This document shows positions 46,536 through 54,078 of a stretch of DNA of 64,000 nucleotides, one piece after another. The stretch lies in the NCBI GenBank assembly GCA_002257025.1, contig NCHA01000006.1:1-64000 (forward strand), read 5' to 3'. Below the pieces are notes generated by a model. That model ran no database searches, was not told where the DNA came from, and was given only the letters and a program-made list of their open reading frames with translations. The first letter of the stretch is position 1, and every line of letters starts with the position of its first letter. Position numbers and translations under genes: made by a program. This DNA is from Sphingobacteriales bacterium 16-39-50. Its GTDB lineage: Bacteria > Bacteroidota > Bacteroidia > Sphingobacteriales > Sphingobacteriaceae.

Positions 46536-47849
46536 TCAATTTGTAGCTGCCGGCATTTGCCATTCGGGAACACTAATCCCATTTAAATCCCAGACTACGC
46601 GTCCGGCTCTTAGAGTCAATTCTGCTTCAAGCTTTTCTGTACCGTTGATTTTCGTGCGCCGAACATCCATATAGCCGAAATTTCCCTTTTTTAAATTAAA
46701 AACCGCAATATCGGCCTCAGAACCAACACTCAAATGACCCAAATCAGTGCGTTTAATTACTTTTGCAGGATTCCAGCTTGATCGTAAAATGACATCCTGA
46801 AGGCTCATACCCATTGCGAGGAATTTGGACATCACGTTAGTCATGTCTTTCATTGCTGCATTCATACTTAAATTGTAAAGGTCTGTACTAATCGTATTTG
46901 GCATGAAGCCCTGCTTCATGGCAGGAATTGCCTGGTTAAAGTTGAAAGCACCTGCACCATGGCCTAGATCGAAAATAATACCTCTTTTTTGTGCAGCAAA
47001 AACAAATGGTTTAACTTTTCTGGACTTTTCATCGACAATAGATTCACGACCTCCATTAATTTCCGAAAACGTATGTGTAAAAATATCACCCGGCCTGAAA
47101 TGTTCCATGAACAAAGATTCAATTGAATTGGCAGGGGTATGTTCCCCAAAATCAACAATAACAGGAACATTGGCCAGTTTACCCGATTCAACTGCCTTAT
47201 CTACCGATGTAAAATCACCCCAAAAATGTGCAGACTTTAATCCGACAATCAGATTTGGATACAAGCGTTTGATCATATAGGCATTCATTTCCGGATTCAT
47301 ATCTGTCACGTCCTGCTGATCAAAACGGGAAAGCATCCCGTGACCTACAACATTCAGAAATGCTAATACCCGGGTCTGAGCACGATCAATTGACTGTGCT
47401 TTAAACAGCGGGAAATTCCTCCAGCCTGAAGACCCTGCATCAACTACAGTAGTAACTCCTGCACGGAAAGAAAAGGCATCTGCCTGCAAGCCACCGTAAG
47501 AATTTGCTGTCATACTATTCGGATCGGTACCGTGAAAAACATGGGTATGCATATCAATAAGGCCCGGAGTAACATACAAGCCACTTATATCAACCGTCTT
47601 TTTTGAAGTATTAGCCGGAATATCCTTTGCAACTCGGAATATTTTATCACCAACTATTGCAACATCCATTTTAGAGTTGATATTGTTCTTTGGGTCAATT
47701 ACATGTCCGCCTTTCAAAAGAATATCTATTTCCTGAGCCTGAACCGTTGCTGTTATCAGGATGAGAACTAAAACAGCGGCAATTCCATGTACAATTTGGA
47801 CAAATTTGTGCTGAATAAATTCTGAAATACCTGCTGTTTTAGTTCTCAT
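46536..47849 (-). CDS. cog3964-type amidohydrolase AH4 (b-type)
   Basis: A 437-residue protein with a leader ending in TATVQAQ, preceded by an amphipathic N-terminal stretch of about 20 residues. HxH is in DMHTHVFHG, bridging K205 is in VGLKSAHFW, then IFTHTFSE and FDLGHGAG. It is very close to AH2 across the whole barrel (for example FTSVDKAVESGKLA). Predicted periplasmic de-acylase; a full metal site is present. Confidence 0.82.
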   Translation of the reverse strand: MRTKTAGISEFIQHKFVQIVHGIAAVLVLILITATVQAQEIDILLKGGHVIDPKNNINSKMDVAIVGDKIFRVAKDIPANTSKKTVDISGLYVTPGLIDMHTHVFHGTDPNSMTANSYGGLQADAFSFRAGVTTVVDAGSSGWRNFPLFKAQSIDRAQTRVLAFLNVVGHGMLSRFDQQDVTDMNPEMNAYMIKRLYPNLIVGLKSAHFWGDFTSVDKAVESGKLANVPVIVDFGEHTPANSIESLFMEHFRPGDIFTHTFSEINGGRESIVDEKSRKVKPFVFAAQKRGIIFDLGHGAGAFNFNQAIPAMKQGFMPNTISTDLYNLSMNAAMKDMTNVMSKFLAMGMSLQDVILRSSWNPAKVIKRTDLGHLSVGSEADIAVFNLKKGNFGYMDVRRTKINGTEKLEAELTLRAGRVVWDLNGISVPEWQMPAATN

Positions 47850-47873
47850 TAGACTATATTTAAATACAACTAA

Positions 47874-49187
47874 TTATCTGTTGACAGCATCCCATTGAGG
47901 TCCGCTAAGACCATTTAGATCCCATGCAACTCTACCGGCACGTAGGGTTAATTCTGCCTCTAATTTTTTGGTTCCATTAAATACTGAACCGCGTGCATCC
48001 ATAAAACCGAATTTACCTTCTCTAATGTTGAAAACTGCTACATCGGCTTCTGCACCTACACTTAGATGTCCAAGTTCAGTATGCTGTATAACTTTTGCTG
48101 GGTTCCAGGTAGAGCGTAAAATCACATCCTGAACAGACATTCCCATATTCAGAAATTTAGACATGACATTAGCCATATCCTTCATCCCTGCGTTTCTACT
48201 GTTTCTATAAAGATCGGTGCTGATGGTATTCGGATAAAAGCCTTGCTTTAATGCATTTATAGCAGTACTCCAGACAAATGCACCACCTCCATGACCAGTG
48301 TCAAAGATTCTGCCTTGTTTTTGAGCTTCAAAAATGAATGGTTTTACTTTATTATTGCCATCCACAATTGGTTCACGACCATTTGGAGTCACTGCTGAAG
48401 CGGCATTTCCTGAAAACGTGTGGGTAAAAATATCACCAGGGCGGAAATGCTTCATAAACAGCTCCTCGATTGATAATTTTGGTGTGCTTGATCCGAAATC
48501 CACCATAATTGGTTTATTGGTTAATCTTCCGGTAGCAATCGCACGATCCACAGGACCGAAATCATTTCCCTGATAATGATGTGCTTTAATTCCTACAATG
48601 ATGTCCGGATATTCTTTCATTATAAAAGCAGTTGTAACCGGATTCATGTCAGTAGTGTCCTGGGCATGAACAGTACCCAACATCCCATGTCCGGCCATGC
48701 TAATAAATGCAAGCACTCTGGTTTGAGAGTTGTCTATTGTCTGCTTTTTGAATTGATGAAAATCTCTCCATCCTGCAGATCCTGCATCCACAACTGTAGT
48801 TACTCCTGAACGGAAGGTAAAATCATCAGGGACAACACTTCCAAAGCCATTTGTAATTCCAAAGCCTGTGAAACCAGGTTCCTGAGCACCTGCAAATACA
48901 TGTGTATGCATATCTATAAAGCCCGGTGAAACATATAAGCCTTTGGCATCTACAGTTCTCTTCGAAGAAGTTGCTGGAATGTTTGCGGCAACCCGGTAGA
49001 TCTTTCCGTCTTTAATTGCGACATCCATAACCGAATTAATATTATTTTTCGGATCGATCACATGGCCACCCTTTATTAATATATCAATTTCCTGTGCCTG
49101 CGCAGCTGATTGCACCATCAGGCATAAGCCAAAAACAAAGATGCTTGCGTATTCTCTGATTTTTATTATTACATGTTTATTCATCAT
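47874..49187 (-). CDS. cog3964-type amidohydrolase AH5 (b-type)
   Basis: A 437-residue b-type paralog with leader CLMVQSAAQAQ. HxH is in DMHTHVFAG, K201 is in VGIKAHHYQG, then IFTHTFSG and FDTGHGGG. It differs from AH2 and AH4 in the segment VDFGSSTPKLS, where they have VDFGEHxP. It may therefore have a different substrate. It follows PLP3 by 42 bases and precedes AH4 by 24 bases. Confidence 0.82.
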   Translation of the reverse strand: MMNKHVIIKIREYASIFVFGLCLMVQSAAQAQEIDILIKGGHVIDPKNNINSVMDVAIKDGKIYRVAANIPATSSKRTVDAKGLYVSPGFIDMHTHVFAGAQEPGFTGFGITNGFGSVVPDDFTFRSGVTTVVDAGSAGWRDFHQFKKQTIDNSQTRVLAFISMAGHGMLGTVHAQDTTDMNPVTTAFIMKEYPDIIVGIKAHHYQGNDFGPVDRAIATGRLTNKPIMVDFGSSTPKLSIEELFMKHFRPGDIFTHTFSGNAASAVTPNGREPIVDGNNKVKPFIFEAQKQGRIFDTGHGGGAFVWSTAINALKQGFYPNTISTDLYRNSRNAGMKDMANVMSKFLNMGMSVQDVILRSTWNPAKVIQHTELGHLSVGAEADVAVFNIREGKFGFMDARGSVFNGTKKLEAELTLRAGRVAWDLNGLSGPQWDAVNR

Positions 49188-49229
49188 ATATTAGTTTAAG
49201 TGTTTAAAATTCAATTTTAATAATTATTA

Positions 49230-50912
49230 TCAGCTAGCAAGTGGAGCTCCCGAAGGAACAAAAATCTTTTGTTTTGGACCCATCTTTTTATCCCTTATCG
49301 CGGTAAACTTTGCACTTCTGTATTCTCCCATGAAAATACTTCCGGTCATCTGATCACCGGAAACTGTACCTGTAAAAGTATATGGCACATGGTCTCCGAT
49401 AAGCCTAAGAGAACTTTGAAGTCTGATCTGATTTCCTTCAATACTGCCTGATAAATCACTTACAGCAAAGGTTGTCTGATGTCCGCCCTTAATCCAGTTT
49501 CCATCTTGTTCAATAAAGAGTTTGTGCTTTGCTAAACTGCTTGCGAATTTTACTTCCACATCCCAACTTCCTGCCAAACTTTGGGAAGGAGCTTTCATTT
49601 CTGTTGAAATCGGAGATCTTTTAGCTGTCAAAATATTATAAATTTTATCCGCAGCTATTTTTTCTTCACCGGGTTGCATTCCTATGGTTGTAACAGCAAT
49701 CCCGTTTACATTAGGGTCCTTCCCTCTTCCACCTCCGGCAGCGACTGCTATCCTTGGTTTTGTTCTGGCTAATTCATCAGCCATTTCAAGCCCGGTGATG
49801 TTAAGCACATCCTTATCCCAGCTTATTACAACTTCCGGCGACACGTTAGAAAGTCCGGATTGGGTTGACGGAACATGAATCATTGTCTGAACACTTTTTA
49901 TACCTGAGACTTTTTTAATGATATGATCGAGATAGGAATACCATTGTTTCAGAATCGCATCATGATCAATTTCTTTCCATGCTCTGACTGCTGCCACCAT
50001 CCCAAACATTTCGTCGCGATCTACTTTATTATCCCTGCATGGCCCATGGTGAGGAGAGCTTGCCAACCAGGCAGAGGTTAGAATATCCTTATTTCCAAGA
50101 ATCAATCCACAAGACTGTGGCCCGCAAATTGCCTTCCCGCCACTGTAAGCAACAATTGTTGCTCCACGCTTCAAGTGAACAGGGGGGAAAGTTAGTATCT
50201 CATTGGCTGCATCAAAAAGTACCGGTATATTTTTAGTCTTAGCAACCGCAACAATATTTTCAAGAGACATCGGAGCACCAGTCCATGACCGGTCACCATT
50301 CACTAAATAGATCATTGCTGTTTTGGGATTAATTGCATTCTCAAGTTCTTCCATCGATTCTACATTAACCATGGTTACTCCAATATTTCTGATGGCATGA
50401 TCATAAGCATTACGTGAAGTACGGGGAACTATTACTTCTGTTTTTTCGAGTCCCTCCAGATTCGGGATACGGACCAGTTTCTCAGGATCACCTCCAGCTA
50501 CCACTGCTGCCGTTACAAGTTTTAATCCTGCAGCACAACCAGCTGATACTACCCCCCATTCTGCACCGGTCAGTTTGGCAAGTTCTTGGCCAATACCGTC
50601 GGCTACCTCATCCATTTGAGCGAAGTTTTTGGATGCCAGTTCCATTGCAGATTTAACTTGAGGACGCTTCAATGAGCCTCCAATAATTGTAAAAATTCCC
50701 CGGCAATTTATTACCGGCTCAATACCGTGGGTTCTGTAAATATTATTTTTATCCAAAAACGACTCTAATGTAACTTCAACAGGACTACCCGTATTGAACG
50801 GTGCAGCGGTTAAATTTTCGGCAAGCGGGGATGCAAGTGACGAATTAAATGGAATGGCGCTGCCTGCCAATGGCAGAAGTGACAAGGTTTTAAGAACATT
50901 TCTACGTTTCAT
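49230..50912 (-). CDS. Exported SelA-like PLP enzyme with C-terminal beta domain (PLP3)
   Basis: A 560-residue paralog, the most divergent of the three. The leader MKRRNVLKTLSLLPLAG carries RRxVLK. K260 is in AYSGGKAICGPQ, D234 in LFDAANE, and VVSAGCAAG binds phosphate. The loop after IYL is NGDRSWTGAPM instead of the Gly/Ala/Ser-rich version in PLP1 and PLP2, and a GGGRGKDPN insertion lies near residue 400; both could change specificity. The beta domain and the tail VPSGAPLAS are retained. It is second in its operon, after the dipeptidase. Confidence 0.8.
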   Translation of the reverse strand: MKRRNVLKTLSLLPLAGSAIPFNSSLASPLAENLTAAPFNTGSPVEVTLESFLDKNNIYRTHGIEPVINCRGIFTIIGGSLKRPQVKSAMELASKNFAQMDEVADGIGQELAKLTGAEWGVVSAGCAAGLKLVTAAVVAGGDPEKLVRIPNLEGLEKTEVIVPRTSRNAYDHAIRNIGVTMVNVESMEELENAINPKTAMIYLVNGDRSWTGAPMSLENIVAVAKTKNIPVLFDAANEILTFPPVHLKRGATIVAYSGGKAICGPQSCGLILGNKDILTSAWLASSPHHGPCRDNKVDRDEMFGMVAAVRAWKEIDHDAILKQWYSYLDHIIKKVSGIKSVQTMIHVPSTQSGLSNVSPEVVISWDKDVLNITGLEMADELARTKPRIAVAAGGGRGKDPNVNGIAVTTIGMQPGEEKIAADKIYNILTAKRSPISTEMKAPSQSLAGSWDVEVKFASSLAKHKLFIEQDGNWIKGGHQTTFAVSDLSGSIEGNQIRLQSSLRLIGDHVPYTFTGTVSGDQMTGSIFMGEYRSAKFTAIRDKKMGPKQKIFVPSGAPLAS

Positions 50913-51024
50913 TTTTACTGGGTTAATTAGTTAAGGGCTTGTATAAAACCCTGTAAATTTTTCTTTTAATTTGTTTAATTTGTAAAATCCACCTCAGCTA
51001 TATCATACATTATACTTCCTTTTA

Positions 51025-52281
51025 TCATCCCTTTTCTGTCACCTGCCGTATTACACGCAGCCAGTTCAATCCGAGAATTTTACGAATGCGCTTCTCTGAA
51101 TACCCCAGTTTCTGCATTGCATAAGTCATTTGAGGATAATCACTTACATCCCTTATTTCTCTCGGCAGAGGTGGCGCACCATCAAAATCTGAGCCCAGGG
51201 CAATATGATCTTCACCAACCAAACGAACTCCATAATCAATGACTCTTGCAAGCTGGTCAACACCCATCCAAACCTCATCTGGAATTACTTCTTTATGGAC
51301 AAATGGAAGTCCTTTAGAAAGGGTTTGATCCACTTGTTCAATAGTCAAAACTTTTTTCTCTCTTGGAACAACTTTCGAATTCGCTACAGGCTGACGTTTA
51401 GATGCTACCCATTCAGCATATTTAGGATTATTGAAACTGCTGCCGAATTGTACTCCGATTACACCTCCTTTTGCAGCTAAAGCTTTGGCGCATTCATCTG
51501 TAATACACCTTAAACTGTTAACAATGCCGCGAAAGCCTCCATGACTGTAAATCACTGGCTGGCTGCTCGCTTCAACAGTTTGAAGGATAGCATCATCTGA
51601 TGCATGGGATACATTAATAAGCATCCCCAACTTATTCATCTCAGTTACAACATCACGGCCATGGGCATTTAATCCCCCCCAGCGCTTTTCTCCATAACAG
51701 GAATCAATAAATGCATTCGTTTCGTTATGAGCGGTAAGCTGCACTGAGCGAAGCCCCAAACGGTATAGAGCCTTTAATATATTCAGATCTCCATCGAGGT
51801 CAAAACCTCCTTCAAGATCCAGAAAAGCTGCCATCTTTCCTTTTCGGTTTATCCTGACAATATCTGAGGCATTATGTGCAAGTTCAATAAGATGATTGTT
51901 CTTCTCTATCTGCGCAAGAGCCAGTTCAACAACGCGAAAAGTGTTTTTTACTTCATGACGATTGGGATAATAAGGCTCCGGAGTATAACAGGAGAAGAAC
52001 ATTGCATCCAGTCCCCCTTCAATAGCTCTTGGAATATCAACATGGCCATCCGGATAACGATCTCCGATATCAAGCCCCTGCAGTAACTGCCTGGTCATCA
52101 TATGAATATGACCATCCATAACAAAGGCCTTTTTATGAAGATCAGAATTGAAATAATTAGCTGATGCAGAATTGAATAAAGATCCGTATTCATCAATAAT
52201 TGAATTTTCACCGATTTTAAAAGGAGAAAATTCAGCTATTGGCAGAATCGTTAAGCACTTTATGACATCCCTGCGTTTCAT
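51025..52281 (-). CDS. M19 membrane dipeptidase-like, exported
   Basis: A 418-residue zinc peptidase of the renal dipeptidase family. The metal ligands are visible in MDGHIHM (the family usually has HxD), LDLEGG, INVSHAS and YSHGGFRG, with LGSDFDGAPP near the end. The leader MKRRDVIKCLTILPIAE repeats the twin-arginine motif of the PLP enzymes. M19 enzymes cut dipeptides, often with a D-residue at the C-terminal side. First gene of the operon after the susCD terminator. HxH replacing HxD is worth noting. Confidence 0.82.
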   Translation of the reverse strand: MKRRDVIKCLTILPIAEFSPFKIGENSIIDEYGSLFNSASANYFNSDLHKKAFVMDGHIHMMTRQLLQGLDIGDRYPDGHVDIPRAIEGGLDAMFFSCYTPEPYYPNRHEVKNTFRVVELALAQIEKNNHLIELAHNASDIVRINRKGKMAAFLDLEGGFDLDGDLNILKALYRLGLRSVQLTAHNETNAFIDSCYGEKRWGGLNAHGRDVVTEMNKLGMLINVSHASDDAILQTVEASSQPVIYSHGGFRGIVNSLRCITDECAKALAAKGGVIGVQFGSSFNNPKYAEWVASKRQPVANSKVVPREKKVLTIEQVDQTLSKGLPFVHKEVIPDEVWMGVDQLARVIDYGVRLVGEDHIALGSDFDGAPPLPREIRDVSDYPQMTYAMQKLGYSEKRIRKILGLNWLRVIRQVTEKG

Positions 52282-52510
52282 GTATCTTATTCCAAATTAA
52301 ACCCAAATAACAGGCAATTGTTCTGTATTTGAAAAATGAGCTTCTACCTCAGGGATAGCCCTTCAAATATGCTCTGATATGAGAGAAAGAGTTCGCTTAT
52401 TTTCCTTTTCAATATAGAAAAAAACAAAATAAGCCATGTAATTATGTCAATCATGATACAATAGTTCATGATCCTGCCAGCTTCGATTTTAGAAATCCGG
52501 CCTTATAAGG
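52282..52510. other. Promoter-bearing spacer before the dipeptidase operon
   Basis: This is the non-coding part of the 311-bp gap between the dipeptidase and susD, left of the susD terminator. Since susCD transcription should stop at that terminator, the promoter of the dipeptidase–PLP2 operon must lie here. I found no full TAnnTTTG box on the minus strand, so it may need the ECF sigma factor or an activator. Confidence 0.4.
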
Positions 52511-52552
52511 TTAAAATAAGGGATACCGTGAAATAGATTCACAGTATCCCTT
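52511..52552 (-). terminator. Terminator of the susC-susD operon
   Basis: A 15-bp stem with a 5-base loop lies 41 bases after the susD stop codon. Arms are AAGGGATACCGTGAA and TTCACAGTATCCCTT. The single mismatch is C/A on the plus strand but G-U in minus-strand RNA, and minus-strand ATTTTAA follows. This is strong evidence of leftward termination. Confidence 0.8.
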
Positions 52553-52592
52553 TGTACTTTTCAGGCTAAAAATATCGCCTTAAAAAGATAGA

Positions 52593-54017
52593 TTACCAGC
52601 TCGGATTTTGTGTCAGTTTAGGATTGATATCCATCTCAAGCTGAGGGATCGGAAATAAAGCATGCTTAGCTGTATATCCAATTGGGCCTAATTCCTGAAT
52701 AGCTAAACCCCACCTTCTCAAATCATTAAATCGGATAAATTCAAACATCAACTCCACCTGCCTTTCTTTAACGATGGCTGTAAACATGGCTGCTTTTGTT
52801 CCTGTATCACCTGCGGTTAATGCAGGCATATTAACAGAAGGTCTTGCGCGAACCTGATTCACAGCAGCTCTAGCCTCAGTTAACTTATTTAGCTCATTTG
52901 CTGCTTCAGCATACATCAATAATACGTCAGCATAACGAATGATAGGATAGTTTATACCATTTGCATTAACGTACATGATAGGCCACATACCTTTTTTAAC
53001 TGCATAACCTGTAGCTGACCAAACTGCACTAAATGTACTCAGAGCAGTACTTATGTTCGGAGCGAAGGAATCACCGGGTTTGAAGATTGACATACCACGT
53101 CTTGGATCTGCCGGATCAAATGCATCAAATGCTCTTTTTGTAGCCAAACCTGAACCGGTTGCACCATTCACTGCAGGAAGATAACTTCCGTTACGGCCAT
53201 TGGTACCACTGCCACCAATATCAGCAAATTGAACCTCAAAAATTGATTCCTTATTGTTTTCGAAACTACGGTGCCATACTTCCTGGAAATTATCCATCAA
53301 CCCATATTTTCCTGAATTCATTACCAACAAAAAGTATTTTTCTGCATTAGCATAATCCTTATTGTACAGATAAACTTTACCTAACAATGCCTGAGCTGCA
53401 CCTTTGGTTGCTCTTCCCAAATTAGCACCGCTATGGGAAACTGGCAAACCTGCTTCTGCTGCCAATAAATCAGCAATTATTACTTTATAAACATCTGCAG
53501 CTGGTGTTCTTGCAACCAGAGATGCATCGGTATCAGGTAATGGTTGTGTGATCAATGGAACTGCACCGAATATATTAACGAGATCAAAATAGAAAAGGGC
53601 TCTTAGAAATTTAGCTTCTCCTAAATACTGATTCTTTAAAGCATCTGCCATATTAATTGAAGGAATATTCGCAATGGCAATATTTGACCTGTATATCCCC
53701 TGGTATAAACCTCTCCAGGTATCATGAATCTGATTCAGGGCCGGAAAGTATGTGAAATTATTATACTCCAACGGAACAGTGTTGGAGAGTAAAACCTCAC
53801 CTGATGGCACATCATAAATCCTCTGCAGATTTATACTCCAGGCACTTTGAAGTGAAACATATATCGCATTTACTCCTAACTGAGCTCGTTCTGCGGAATT
53901 ATAAAAACCATCTTCAGTTAATGCATCTGGCGGTGATTTTTCTAAAAACTCCTTTTTACAACCTGCAAACAACAACAGCATTAACATGGTTGATATACCT
54001 AATTTTAGATTTTTCAT
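52593..54017 (-). CDS. susD-like: SusD/RagB family outer-membrane lipoprotein
   Basis: A 474-residue substrate-binding lid protein that pairs with SusC. The lipobox is in LLLFAGCKKEFLEKSP, the usual SusD start. TPR-like helices follow (YLGEAKFLRALFYFDLVNIFG), and the C-terminal RagB block holds IRYADVLLMYAEAANEL, KERQVELMFEFIRFNDLRRWG and LFPIPQLEMDINPKLTQNPSW. It binds the imported ligand at the cell surface. It follows susC by 61 bases. The ligand cannot be read from the sequence. Confidence 0.95.
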   Translation of the reverse strand: MKNLKLGISTMLMLLLFAGCKKEFLEKSPPDALTEDGFYNSAERAQLGVNAIYVSLQSAWSINLQRIYDVPSGEVLLSNTVPLEYNNFTYFPALNQIHDTWRGLYQGIYRSNIAIANIPSINMADALKNQYLGEAKFLRALFYFDLVNIFGAVPLITQPLPDTDASLVARTPAADVYKVIIADLLAAEAGLPVSHSGANLGRATKGAAQALLGKVYLYNKDYANAEKYFLLVMNSGKYGLMDNFQEVWHRSFENNKESIFEVQFADIGGSGTNGRNGSYLPAVNGATGSGLATKRAFDAFDPADPRRGMSIFKPGDSFAPNISTALSTFSAVWSATGYAVKKGMWPIMYVNANGINYPIIRYADVLLMYAEAANELNKLTEARAAVNQVRARPSVNMPALTAGDTGTKAAMFTAIVKERQVELMFEFIRFNDLRRWGLAIQELGPIGYTAKHALFPIPQLEMDINPKLTQNPSW

Positions 54018-54078
54018 ATTCTTGTATTTTTAATTTCTTAATGAACTTATTAATAAGATAATTCTGCGATCTAAAAGA

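Noticed and set aside
46903..47280. Rightward 125-codon frame inside AH4
   Set aside because: It lies fully antisense to a well-supported amidohydrolase gene. Similar shadows occur in the other paralogs, as expected from shared codons.
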